Shown piece by piece: positions 28,477-37,144 of a stretch of 64,000 bases of DNA; position 1 is the first letter of the stretch, and every line of letters begins with the position of its first letter. Location of the stretch: positions 1-64,000 of the forward strand of contig JAIMAL010000013.1 of assembly GCA_023511995.1 (NCBI GenBank). The letters run 5' to 3'. A program made the translations under genes and the position numbers. This DNA comes from Burkholderiales bacterium. Its GTDB lineage: Bacteria; Pseudomonadota; Gammaproteobacteria; Burkholderiales; Thiobacteraceae. Under the pieces are notes generated by a model that had not been told where the DNA came from, ran no database searches, and saw only the letters and a program-made list of their open reading frames with translations.

Positions 28477-31167
28477 ATGAAAACCCTGCTGCTGGTTGAT
28501 GGCTCGTCCTATCTCTACCGCGCCTTCCATGCGCTGCCCGATCTGCGCAATGCCGCCAACGAACCCACCGGGGCCATCTATGGCGTGCTCAACATGCTGC
28601 GCCGGCTGCGCCGGGAAGTGCCGGCCGATTATATCGCCTGCGTATTCGACGCAAAAGGAAAGACCTTCCGCGATGCCCTCTATGCCCAATACAAGGCCCA
28701 TCGTCCGCCCATGCCGGATGATCTCGCGGCGCAGGTGGAACCCCTGAAGGCCGCCATCACCGCCATGGGCTGGCCGGTGCTCGTCATCGAAGGCGTGGAG
28801 GCCGATGATGTCATCGGCACCCTCGCCCGCGAGGCGGAAAGCCAAGGCATCGAAACCATCATTTCCACCGGTGACAAGGACATGGCCCAGCTCGTCGGCC
28901 CCCACGTGACACTGGTCAACACCATGACCAACGAAAAACTCGACGAAGCGGGCGTGCAGGAGAAATTCGGCGTGCCCCCCGCGCGCATCGTCGATTATCT
29001 CGCCCTGGTGGGCGACAGCGTGGACAACATCCCGGGTGTGGACAAGGTGGGGCCGAAGACGGCGGCAAAATGGCTTTCCCAATACGGTGACCTCGACAAC
29101 CTCATTGCCCATGCCGACGAAATCAAGGGCGTGGTGGGCGAGAATCTGCGCAAGGCACTGCCTTGGCTCACGCACGCGCGGGAGCTGGTGCGCATCGTGC
29201 GCGATCTTGCCCTTCCCGTGCGCGTCACCGATCTCACGCCGCGGCCTCCGGATGTGGCGGAACTGCGGCGGCTCTTCACTCGCTTTGGCTTCCGCAATTG
29301 GCTGAAGGAGCTCGATGCCGCCGGGTCGGCGGATGCCGCGGCAGAAGCGCCTTCGGCCCCGGCGGCGGAGTATGAGACCATCCTCACCGAAGCGCAGCTC
29401 ACAAGCTGGCTTTCCCGGCTGGAAGCCGCCCCCCTCGTTGCCCTCGACACCGAGACGCAAAGCCTCGATCCCATGCGCGCGCGGCTTGTGGGACTCTCCT
29501 TTGCCGTGGGGCCGCATGCCGCCGCCTATGTGCCCCTCGGCCACCGCTATCCCGGCGCGCCGGCCCAGCTTGCCCTGGAAACGGTGTTGGCAACACTGCG
29601 CCCCTGGCTGGAAAACCCGGCGCGGCGCAAACTGGGTCAGAATCTCAAATACGACAAACACGTCCTTGCCAACCACGGCATCCGCCTGGAGGGCATCGCC
29701 CACGACACCCTGCTCGAATCCTACGTGCTGGAGCCCCACAAAGCCCACGACATGGATTCCCTCGCCCAGCGGCACCTCGGCCACAAAACCCTTTCCTACG
29801 GGGAAGTGGCGGGCAAGGGCGCCAAACACATCGGCTTCGATCAGGTGAGCATCGAGCTTGCCACGCGTTACGCCGCCGAGGATGCGGACGTCACCTATCG
29901 CTTGCACGAGGCGATGTATCCGCAGCTTGCCAGGGATGCCAAGCTCAAGCGCGTCTACGAGGAAATCGAAATGCCCGTGCTCGAGGTGCTGTGGGCGATG
30001 GAGCGGGCGGGCGTGCTCCTCGACTGCGACAAGCTCGCTGCCCAGAGCCGGGAGCTCGCGCACAAGCTCATGGAGCTGGAAGCGCAGGCCTATGCCCTCG
30101 CCGGTCAGCCCTTCAATCTCAACTCGCCGCGGCAGATTCAGGAAATCCTCTTCGGCCGCCTGGGCCTGCCGGTGAAAAAGAAAACACCGGGGGGTGCGCC
30201 TTCCACCGATGAAGACGTGCTGCAGGAACTCGCCCTCGACTATCCCCTGCCCAAACTGCTTCTCGAATACCGGATGCTCGCCAAGCTCAAGTCCACCTAC
30301 ACCGACAAACTGCCGCGTATGGTGGATCCGGCCACGGGGCGCATTCACACCAGCTACAACCAGGCGGTGGCGGTCACCGGCCGACTGGCGAGCGCCGACC
30401 CCAATTTGCAGAACATTCCGGTACGCACGCCCGAAGGGCGGCGCATCCGCGAAGCCTTCATCGCGCCGCCCGGCTGCCAGCTCGTCTCCGCCGACTATTC
30501 CCAGATCGAGCTGCGCATCATGGCGCATCTGTCCCAGGACCCGGGGCTGCTCGCCGCCTTCGCCGAGGGTCAGGACATCCACCGCGCCACCGCCGCGGAA
30601 GTGTTCGGTGTCCCCCCCGATGAGGTCACGCCGGAGCAGCGGCGCTATGCCAAGGTGATCAATTTCGGCCTCATCTATGGCATGTCCTCGTATGGGCTGG
30701 CGGCCCAGCTTAATATCGAGCGCAGCGCGGCCCAGGCCTGGATCGACCGCTATTTCGCCCGCTATCCCGGTGTGGCCGCGTACATGGAACGCACCCGGGA
30801 GCTCGCGCGTTCCCAGGGCTATGTGGAAACCGTCTTTGGCCGCCGCCTGTGGCTGCCGGAGATCAACAGCGGCAGTCCCGCGCGGCGCCAGGCGGCCGAG
30901 CGCGCCGCCATCAACGCCCCCATGCAGGGCACCGCCGCCGACCTCATCAAACTGGCCATGATCGCCGTGCATCGCTGGCTCGGCGAGCAGGGCTTCAAAA
31001 GCCGCCTCATCCTCCAGGTGCACGATGAACTGGTGCTGGAAGTGCCGGAGGCGGAGCTTGACGATGTGAAGGAGGCGCTGCCGCGTCTGATGGCCGGGGT
31101 GGCCCGCCTCGACGTGCCCCTGGAAACGGAACTGGGGGTGGGGCCCAACTGGGAACAGGCGCACTAG
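28477..31167 (+). CDS. polA: DNA polymerase I
   Basis: Gap-filling polymerase for Okazaki processing and repair. 896 aa with all three domains. The 5' nuclease covers residues 1-290 (LLVDGSSYLYRAFHALP, DKDMAQLV, GDSVDNIPGVDKVGPKTA). The proofreading exonuclease is at about 300-490, with its DTE motif (VALDTETQSLDP) and YAAEDADVTYRL retained, so it should be active. The polymerase occupies 510-896 (ADYSQIELRIMAHLS, INFGLIYGMSSYGL, QVHDELVLEVP). A 901-codon open frame on the opposite strand is a shadow. Confidence 0.98.
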   Translation: MKTLLLVDGSSYLYRAFHALPDLRNAANEPTGAIYGVLNMLRRLRREVPADYIACVFDAKGKTFRDALYAQYKAHRPPMPDDLAAQVEPLKAAITAMGWPVLVIEGVEADDVIGTLAREAESQGIETIISTGDKDMAQLVGPHVTLVNTMTNEKLDEAGVQEKFGVPPARIVDYLALVGDSVDNIPGVDKVGPKTAAKWLSQYGDLDNLIAHADEIKGVVGENLRKALPWLTHARELVRIVRDLALPVRVTDLTPRPPDVAELRRLFTRFGFRNWLKELDAAGSADAAAEAPSAPAAEYETILTEAQLTSWLSRLEAAPLVALDTETQSLDPMRARLVGLSFAVGPHAAAYVPLGHRYPGAPAQLALETVLATLRPWLENPARRKLGQNLKYDKHVLANHGIRLEGIAHDTLLESYVLEPHKAHDMDSLAQRHLGHKTLSYGEVAGKGAKHIGFDQVSIELATRYAAEDADVTYRLHEAMYPQLARDAKLKRVYEEIEMPVLEVLWAMERAGVLLDCDKLAAQSRELAHKLMELEAQAYALAGQPFNLNSPRQIQEILFGRLGLPVKKKTPGGAPSTDEDVLQELALDYPLPKLLLEYRMLAKLKSTYTDKLPRMVDPATGRIHTSYNQAVAVTGRLASADPNLQNIPVRTPEGRRIREAFIAPPGCQLVSADYSQIELRIMAHLSQDPGLLAAFAEGQDIHRATAAEVFGVPPDEVTPEQRRYAKVINFGLIYGMSSYGLAAQLNIERSAAQAWIDRYFARYPGVAAYMERTRELARSQGYVETVFGRRLWLPEINSGSPARRQAAERAAINAPMQGTAADLIKLAMIAVHRWLGEQGFKSRLILQVHDELVLEVPEAELDDVKEALPRLMAGVARLDVPLETELGVGPNWEQAH

Positions 31168-31178
31168 ATTTCACGTCG

Positions 31179-31207
31179 TTGAGCAAACTTTCCCTTGCGT
31201 ATAAAAT
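31179..31207 (+). promoter_or_regulatory. Putative sigma-70 promoter for dusB-fis
   Basis: -35 TTGAGC (31179-31184), a 17-base spacer and -10 TAAAAT (31202-31207), in the 66-base gap between polA and dusB, 26 bases before the dusB ATG. Confidence 0.5.
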
Positions 31208-31233
31208 AGGCGCCCTTTCCCCACCCGCCTGCC

Positions 31234-32259
31234 ATGCAAATCGGTCCCCATCGTCTGCGCAACAACCTGATCGTCGCTCCCATGGCGGGGGTGACCGATC
31301 GTCCCTTCCGGCAGCTGTGCAAGAAAATGGGCGCCGGCATGGCGGTTTCCGAGATGGTGGCGTCCAACTCCCTACTCTGGGGCTCGGTCAAGACCCAGCG
31401 CCGGGCCAATCACGAGGGAGAGGTGGAGCCCATTTCGGTGCAGATCGTCGGCGCCGACCCGCGCATGATGGCGGAAGCCGCCCGCTACAACGTGGATCGC
31501 GGTGCGCAGATCATCGACATCAACATGGGCTGCCCGGCAAAGAAAATCTGCAACGTGGCGGCGGGTTCCGCGCTGCTCAGGGACGAGCTTCTGGTGGCCC
31601 GCATCCTCGAGGCGGTGGTGAAGGCGGTTGACGTGCCGGTCACCCTGAAAATCCGCACCGGCTGGGACCGGGAACATAAGAACGCCTTGAACATCCTCAA
31701 AACTGCCGAGGCGGCGGGCATCCAGGCCCTGGCCATCCACGGCCGCACCCGCGCCTGCGGCTTCTCCGGCGAGGCCGAATACGACACCATCGCCGCCGTG
31801 AAGCGGGAGGCCCGCATTCCCATCATCGCCAATGGCGACATCACCTCGCCGGAAAAAGCCAGGTTCGTTTTGGACTACACCGGCGCCGATGCGGTGATGA
31901 TCGGCCGCGCCGCCCAGGGACGGCCATGGATTTTCCGCGAAATCGAGCACTATCTTGTCACGGGCGAAAAACTGCCGGAGCCGGAGGTGACGGAAATCCA
32001 CGCCGTGCTTCTGGAACACCTGGACGCCCTGTACAGCTTTTACGGTGAATACACCGGCGTGCGCATGGCACGCAAGCACATTTCCTGGTACACCCGCGGG
32101 CTTGCCGGTTCGGCGGCTTTCCGCCATCACATGAACCGTCTGGAATCCACGCGGGAACAGTTGGCCGCCGTCAATGCCTTCTTCGAGGGGCTGGCGAGCC
32201 GCAGCCGGCGCCTGGTGTACGAAACGGAGCAGGTCACAACAGAACTCGCAGCCGCCTGA
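31234..32259 (+). CDS. dusB: tRNA-dihydrouridine synthase DusB
   Basis: FMN/NADPH-dependent enzyme reducing uridine to dihydrouridine in the tRNA D-loop. 341 aa. The TIM-barrel starts QIGPHRLRNNLIVAPMAGVTD; the catalytic Cys sits in NMGCPAKKICNVAAGSALL, and the FMN-phosphate region is GADAVMIGRAAQGRPW. The dusB-fis pair is a conserved operon in beta- and gammaproteobacteria; fis starts 26 bases downstream. Confidence 0.97.
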   Translation: MQIGPHRLRNNLIVAPMAGVTDRPFRQLCKKMGAGMAVSEMVASNSLLWGSVKTQRRANHEGEVEPISVQIVGADPRMMAEAARYNVDRGAQIIDINMGCPAKKICNVAAGSALLRDELLVARILEAVVKAVDVPVTLKIRTGWDREHKNALNILKTAEAAGIQALAIHGRTRACGFSGEAEYDTIAAVKREARIPIIANGDITSPEKARFVLDYTGADAVMIGRAAQGRPWIFREIEHYLVTGEKLPEPEVTEIHAVLLEHLDALYSFYGEYTGVRMARKHISWYTRGLAGSAAFRHHMNRLESTREQLAAVNAFFEGLASRSRRLVYETEQVTTELAAA

Positions 32260-32285
32260 CGGCCAGCGGGCGAAGGAGAACAGGG

Positions 32286-32525
32286 ATGGCATCCAAGGAG
32301 ACGGAGCTTTCCGCCTGCGTGCGGAAAGCGGTGCATGACTATTTCAAGCACCTGGATGGCGAGGAGCCGGGCGGCATCTATGACATGGTTCTCGCCTGTG
32401 TGGAAAAGCCCCTCATCGAAACCGTGCTGCAGTATGCGCAGGGCAACCAGACCCGGGCGGCGGAGCTTCTCGGCATCAACCGCAACACCCTGCGCAAAAA
32501 GATGCTCGCCTACAAGATCAAGTGA
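32286..32525 (+). CDS. fis: Nucleoid-associated factor Fis
   Basis: 79 aa homodimeric DNA-bending protein that activates rRNA/tRNA promoters and shapes nucleoid topology in fast growth. It is shorter than E. coli Fis (98 aa) at the N-terminus, as usual in betaproteobacteria. The helix-turn-helix QGNQTRAAELLGINRNTLRKK closes the protein. It follows dusB, and purH begins nine bases after its stop, so purine synthesis is linked to this growth-related operon. Confidence 0.95.
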   Translation: MASKETELSACVRKAVHDYFKHLDGEEPGGIYDMVLACVEKPLIETVLQYAQGNQTRAAELLGINRNTLRKKMLAYKIK

Positions 32526-32534
32526 TTCCCCATC

Positions 32535-34103
32535 ATGACCCCGATCAGACGCGCCCTCATCAGTGTTTCGGACAAGGCCGGCATCGTCGAATTCGCGCGG
32601 GGACTGGCCAAATTCGGCGTGGAAATCCTCTCCACCGGCGGCACCGCCAAGCTCCTTACCGAGCAGGGCGTGCAGGTCATCGAAGTGGGGGAATACACGG
32701 GCTTCCCGGAAATGCTGGATGGGCGGGTGAAGACCCTGCATCCCAAAATCCACGGCGGCATCCTGGGCCGGCGGGATTCTCCGGAACACGTTCAGGCCAT
32801 GCGCCAGGCGGGGATTCCCCCCATCGACATGGTGGTGGTGAATCTCTATCCCTTCGCCGCCACGGTGGCCCGTCCCAACTGCCCGCTGGCGGAAGCCATT
32901 GAGAACATCGACATCGGTGGGCCGGCTCTCGTGCGTGCGGCGGCGAAGAATTACCAGCACGTGGTGGTGGTGGTGGACCCCCACGATTACAAACCGCTGC
33001 TGTCCGAAATGGAAATGACGGGTGGGCTCATCGCCGGCGAGACGCGCTTCAACCTCGCGCGCAAGGCCTTCTCCCACACCGCCGAGTACGATTCCATGAT
33101 CAGCAACTATCTCACCTCGGTGGATTCCCAGGGGCGGCGCGAGGGGTTCCCAGAGCGGCTCAATCTCAACCTGACCCGCCGCATGAGCCTGCGCTATGGT
33201 GAAAACCCCCACCAGCGGGCCGCCTTCTACACCTGGGGCCAGGAGAAGGAAGCCTCCATCGCCACAGCGCGCCAGTTGCAGGGCAAGGAACTGTCCTACA
33301 ACAACATCGCCGATGCCGATGCCGCCCTGGAGTGCGTCAAACAGTTCACGGATGCGCCCGCCTGTGTCATCGTCAAGCATGCCAATCCCTGCGGCGTGGC
33401 GGTGGCCGCCAGCCTGGGCGAGGCGTACGATCGCGCCTGGCGCACCGACCCCGAGTCCGCCTTCGGCGGCATCATTGCCTTCAACCGAGAGCTCGATGCC
33501 GCCACCCTGCAAACCATCCTCGAGCGCCAGTTCGTGGAGGTGATCATCGCCCCCAAGGTCTCGCCCGCAGCGCTGCAAGTGGCGGCGAGCAAAAAGAACG
33601 TGCGCGTGCTGGAATGCGGCATGTGGCCGGAGGAGCCGGCGCCGCGGCTCGACTTCAAAAAAGTCACCGGCGGGGTGCTGGTGCAGGAGGCAGACCTGGC
33701 GCTTTTCGCCGAGCTCAAGGTGGTGACCCGGCGTGCCCCCACGGAGCAGGAAATGGCGGATCTGCTGTTCGCCTGGAAAGTGGCCAAGTTCGTCAAATCC
33801 AACGCCATCGTCTATGCCCGGGAGGCGATGACGGTCGGGGTGGGCGCCGGTCAGATGAGCCGCGTCAATTCCGCCCGCATTGCCGCGATCAAGGCCGAGC
33901 AGGCCGGGCTGTCGCTCGCCGGTGCGGTGATGGCCTCCGATGCCTTCTTCCCCTTCCGCGATGGCATCGACCAGGCGGCGGCGGTGGGCATCAGCGCGGT
34001 GATCCAGCCGGGCGGTTCCCTGCGGGATGAGGATGTGATCGCCGCCGCCGATGAGCACGGCATGGCGATGGTCTTCACCGGCATGCGCCATTTCCGCCAC
34101 TGA
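32535..34103 (+). CDS. purH: Bifunctional AICAR transformylase / IMP cyclohydrolase
   Basis: Catalyses the last two steps of de novo IMP synthesis. 522 aa. The N-terminal cyclohydrolase domain ([35 protein letters not shown] with the first residue D) is followed by the transformylase ([46 protein letters not shown] at the end). It lies nine bases after fis and is followed, after a hairpin, by purD. Confidence 0.98.
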   Translation: MTPIRRALISVSDKAGIVEFARGLAKFGVEILSTGGTAKLLTEQGVQVIEVGEYTGFPEMLDGRVKTLHPKIHGGILGRRDSPEHVQAMRQAGIPPIDMVVVNLYPFAATVARPNCPLAEAIENIDIGGPALVRAAAKNYQHVVVVVDPHDYKPLLSEMEMTGGLIAGETRFNLARKAFSHTAEYDSMISNYLTSVDSQGRREGFPERLNLNLTRRMSLRYGENPHQRAAFYTWGQEKEASIATARQLQGKELSYNNIADADAALECVKQFTDAPACVIVKHANPCGVAVAASLGEAYDRAWRTDPESAFGGIIAFNRELDAATLQTILERQFVEVIIAPKVSPAALQVAASKKNVRVLECGMWPEEPAPRLDFKKVTGGVLVQEADLALFAELKVVTRRAPTEQEMADLLFAWKVAKFVKSNAIVYAREAMTVGVGAGQMSRVNSARIAAIKAEQAGLSLAGAVMASDAFFPFRDGIDQAAAVGISAVIQPGGSLRDEDVIAAADEHGMAMVFTGMRHFRH

Positions 34104-34110
34104 GCGCCAT

Positions 34111-34172
34111 GGGGCGCACCGCGGGCTGGCCTCGGGTGGGCTTTACCCTCCCCGCCCGGGGAGCGCCCCTTT
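34111..34172 (+). terminator. Hairpin with T-run between purH and purD (possible attenuator or terminator)
   Basis: GGGGCGC (34111-34117) pairs with GCGCCCC (34163-34169), followed by TTTG. The 45 enclosed bases are G+C rich and can form further pairs (GGGTGGGC against GCCCGGGG). It begins 8 bases after purH and lies 64 bases before purD. It could end purH transcription or only reduce read-through; the T-run is short. Confidence 0.35.
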
Positions 34173-34235
34173 GTCCCTGGAGATCATCTGCGTGCCGGGC
34201 ACGCATCGAATTGAACAACAGCAGATGAGGCTGGC

Positions 34236-35504
34236 ATGAAGACATTGGTCATCGGCTCTGGCGGGCGTGAGCACGCCCTGGCATGGAAACTCGCGCAATC
34301 GCCGCGCATCCAGAAAATCTTCGTGGCCCCGGGCAACGCCGGCACGGCGCTGGACCCGGACATGGAAAACGTCCCCCTCACCGCCATCCCCGATCTGGTG
34401 GACTTCGCCCGCCAGGAAAAAATCCACTTGACCGTGGTGGGACCCGAAGCGCCGCTCGCCGCTGGTATCGTCGACGCTTTCCGCGCCGCCGGCCTGAAGA
34501 TCTTCGGGCCGACGCAACAGGCGGCGCAGCTGGAAGCTTCCAAGGACTATGCCAAGGCCTTCATGGTGCGCCACGGCATTCCCACCGCGGCCTATGCCAC
34601 CTTCACCGATGCGGCGGCCGCCCATGCCCATGTAGAGGCAAAGGGGGCGCCCATCGTCATCAAAGCCGATGGCCTGGCGGCGGGCAAGGGCGTGGTGGTG
34701 GCAGCCACTGTGGCTGAAGCCCATGCGGCGGTGGACATGATGCTCGGCGAAAACAAACTGGGCGCCGCCGGCGCGCGGGTGGTGATCGAGGAATATCTCA
34801 CCGGCGAGGAGGCAAGCTTCATCGTCATGGTGGATGGCGAGCATGTGCTGCCGCTCGCCACCAGCCAGGATCACAAGCGCCTGCTCGATGGCGACCGCGG
34901 ACCCAATACGGGCGGCATGGGCGCCTATTCCCCCGCGCCCCTCATCACCCCGGAGCTCCATGCGCGCATCATGCGGGAGATCATACAGCCGACGGTGGCC
35001 GGTCTGCGTGCCGAGGGGGTGCCCTACACGGGTTTTCTCTATGCGGGGCTGATGATCGATGCCGCCGGCAATCCGCGTGTGCTGGAATACAACTGCCGCA
35101 TGGGCGACCCGGAAACCCAGCCCATCATGATGCGGCTGAAAAGCGACTTCCTCGCCCTCCTGGAACATGCCCTCTCCGGCACGCTGCACCAGGTGGAAGC
35201 CCAGTGGGACCGACGCACGGCGCTTGGCGTGGTGCTGGCCGCCGCTGGCTACCCGGAGGCGCCCCGCACCGGCGATGTGATCACCGGTCTGCCGGCGCCC
35301 GGGGAGGATTACATGGTCTTTCACGCCGGCACTGCCCTGCGCGACGGCCAGGTGGTGACCAGCGGCGGCCGGGTGCTGTGTGTCACTGCGCTGGGCGATA
35401 CGGTGAAAATGGCCCAGCGCCGCGCCTACGAAGTCGCCAGCCGGATTCATTTCGCCGGCATGCAGATGCGCCACGACATCGGCCATCGTGCCCTGCGGCG
35501 CTAG
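34236..35504 (+). CDS. purD: Phosphoribosylamine-glycine ligase
   Basis: ATP-grasp enzyme (GAR synthetase), second step of purine synthesis. 422 aa, usual length. N-terminal MKTLVIGSGGREHALAWKLA, the ATP-grasp segment IVIKADGLAAGKGVVVA, the Gly-rich loop RGPNTGGMGAYSPAP (after DHKRLLDGD) and LEYNCRMGDPETQPIMMRL are all present. purH-purD adjacency is standard. No Shine-Dalgarno as strong as in the neighbours; ATG 34236 follows GAGGCTGGC. Confidence 0.98.
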   Translation: MKTLVIGSGGREHALAWKLAQSPRIQKIFVAPGNAGTALDPDMENVPLTAIPDLVDFARQEKIHLTVVGPEAPLAAGIVDAFRAAGLKIFGPTQQAAQLEASKDYAKAFMVRHGIPTAAYATFTDAAAAHAHVEAKGAPIVIKADGLAAGKGVVVAATVAEAHAAVDMMLGENKLGAAGARVVIEEYLTGEEASFIVMVDGEHVLPLATSQDHKRLLDGDRGPNTGGMGAYSPAPLITPELHARIMREIIQPTVAGLRAEGVPYTGFLYAGLMIDAAGNPRVLEYNCRMGDPETQPIMMRLKSDFLALLEHALSGTLHQVEAQWDRRTALGVVLAAAGYPEAPRTGDVITGLPAPGEDYMVFHAGTALRDGQVVTSGGRVLCVTALGDTVKMAQRRAYEVASRIHFAGMQMRHDIGHRALRR

Positions 35505-35646
35505 CGACTGGCCGGGATCTTCTCGCCACGCCCGGCGAATCGTCCCCCTTTGCGCAGGAGGCAGGCCAGCATCCGGCTTCCCCGGCGGGCGGGGGAGTTT
35601 TCAAGCGCAGCCCTGAAGACGCAAAAGAAACCGAGGAGTAAGCCCG

Positions 35647-36543
35647 ATGGAAACCAAGCGTGTCCGGGAGTTCCTGACGGAATTACAGGAACTCATCGTC
35701 GAGCGTCTGCAACAGGTGGACGGTAAGCGTTTCCGCCGCGATGAGTGGAGCCGCGCGGAAGGAGGCGGCGGGGTGACCTGCGTCATCGAAGAAGGCAATG
35801 TGCTGGAGCGCGGCGGGGTGAACTTCTCCCATGTCATGGGCGAAAGCCTGCCGCCCTCGGCCACGGCCAGCCGGCCCCAGCTTGCCGGCCGCCGGTTCGA
35901 GGCCATGGGCGTGTCCCTGGTTTTGCATCCCCGCAACCCCTACGCGCCCACGGTGCACATGAACGTGCGCTTCTTCGTCGCGGAAAAACCTGGTGAGGCG
36001 CCGGTGTGGTGGTTTGGCGGCGGCATGGACCTCACCCCCTATTACGGCTTCGAGGAGGATGCGGTGCATTTCCACACCCTCTGCCGCAATGCCCTGACCC
36101 CCTTCGGCGCCGACTACTACCCCCGCTTCAAGAAATGGTGCGATGAGTATTTCTACCTCCGGCATCGGGGCGAGCCGCGGGGCGTGGGGGGCATCTTCTT
36201 CGACGATTTCAGCGAGGGGGGCTTCGAGCACGCCTTCAATCTCACCGAAAGTGTGGGGGATCATTTCCTGCCCGCCTATGTCCCCATCCTGGAGCGGCGC
36301 ATGAACACCCCTTACGGGGAACGGGAGCGGGATTTCCAGGCCTACCGGCGGGGTCGTTACGTGGAGTTCAACCTGGTCTATGACCGCGGCACGTTGTTCG
36401 GGCTGCAAAGTGGCGGGCGTACCGAGTCCATCCTCATGTCCCTGCCGCCGCTGGTGAAATGGCGCTACGACTGGAAGCCGGAGCCCGGCACGCCGGAAGC
36501 GCGCCTCTATACGGATTTCCTCATCGCCCGCGACTGGGTGTAA
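35647..36543 (+). CDS. hemF: Oxygen-dependent coproporphyrinogen III oxidase
   Basis: Converts coproporphyrinogen III to protoporphyrinogen IX with O2, showing that this organism makes heme aerobically. 298 aa. Family motifs [46 protein letters not shown] and [12 protein letters not shown]...[12 protein letters not shown] are complete. Preceded by GAGGAG nine bases before the ATG. Transcribed with purH-purD or from the 142-base gap upstream, which shows no clear promoter. Confidence 0.97.
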   Translation: METKRVREFLTELQELIVERLQQVDGKRFRRDEWSRAEGGGGVTCVIEEGNVLERGGVNFSHVMGESLPPSATASRPQLAGRRFEAMGVSLVLHPRNPYAPTVHMNVRFFVAEKPGEAPVWWFGGGMDLTPYYGFEEDAVHFHTLCRNALTPFGADYYPRFKKWCDEYFYLRHRGEPRGVGGIFFDDFSEGGFEHAFNLTESVGDHFLPAYVPILERRMNTPYGERERDFQAYRRGRYVEFNLVYDRGTLFGLQSGGRTESILMSLPPLVKWRYDWKPEPGTPEARLYTDFLIARDWV

Positions 36544-36580
36544 CACCGAAGCGCGCCTGCGCAGCTTATACTGCGGGGGC

Positions 36581-37144
36581 ATGGGGTTTAACCATCTGCC
36601 CAACCTGCTCACCACCCTGCGCGTGCTGGCCGCGCCGGTGTTGGCCTGGGCGCTGCTTACCGGCAACTTTGCCCTGGCCTTCTGGATTTTCCTCGCCGCT
36701 GCGCTCACCGATGCGCTGGACGGCTGGATCGCCCGCCGCTTCCAGCTCACGACGCCCTACGGTGCGGTGATGGATCCGCTGGCCGACAAGCTGGTCACCC
36801 TGGTGTGCGTGATCCTCCTCACCTGGCTCAGCATGGTGCCCTTGTGGCTGACGCTCGCCCTGGTGGTGCGGGATACCATCATCGTCGGCGGCGCCTTCGC
36901 CTATCACCGCGTCTTCGGTGAAGTGCAGATTCGGCCCACGCGGCTGGGCAAGGCGCACACCCTGCTCGCTTTTGCCCTCTTCGCCGGTGTGCTGGCCGAT
37001 GCCGCGGGTTATCTGGAGCTCGATGCAGTGCGGGAGCCTTTCTTTCTCCTCGTGTTGATCCTGACCGTGGCGAGCGGCACCCAGTATGTGCTGCTGTGGG
37101 GCCGCCGCGCGGCGGCGGAGGCGTCACGGCGACAGCCGCGCTAA
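36581..37144 (+). CDS. CDP-alcohol phosphatidyltransferase family protein
   Basis: 187 aa integral membrane enzyme with the complete CDP-OH-P signature DGWIARRFQLTTPYGAVMD followed by PLAD, i.e. DG(x2)AR(x8)G(x3)D(x3)D, at residues about 46-71. Four to five membrane helices. It is PgsA-like, but the exact alcohol (glycerol phosphate or another) cannot be told from sequence. Its 3' end overlaps the 3' end of the convergent GGDEF/EAL gene by 21 bases. Confidence 0.88.
   Translation: MGFNHLPNLLTTLRVLAAPVLAWALLTGNFALAFWIFLAAALTDALDGWIARRFQLTTPYGAVMDPLADKLVTLVCVILLTWLSMVPLWLTLALVVRDTIIVGGAFAYHRVFGEVQIRPTRLGKAHTLLAFALFAGVLADAAGYLELDAVREPFFLLVLILTVASGTQYVLLWGRRAAAEASRRQPR

Noticed and set aside
28459-31164. 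A 901-codon open frame antisense to polA
   Set aside because: Low-complexity His/Gly/Arg-rich translation produced by strong third-position G+C bias; polA on the other strand has every catalytic motif.
31166-31176. Half-site resembling parS (TTTCACGTC)
   Set aside because: Only seven bases of the palindrome match; the other arm is absent.
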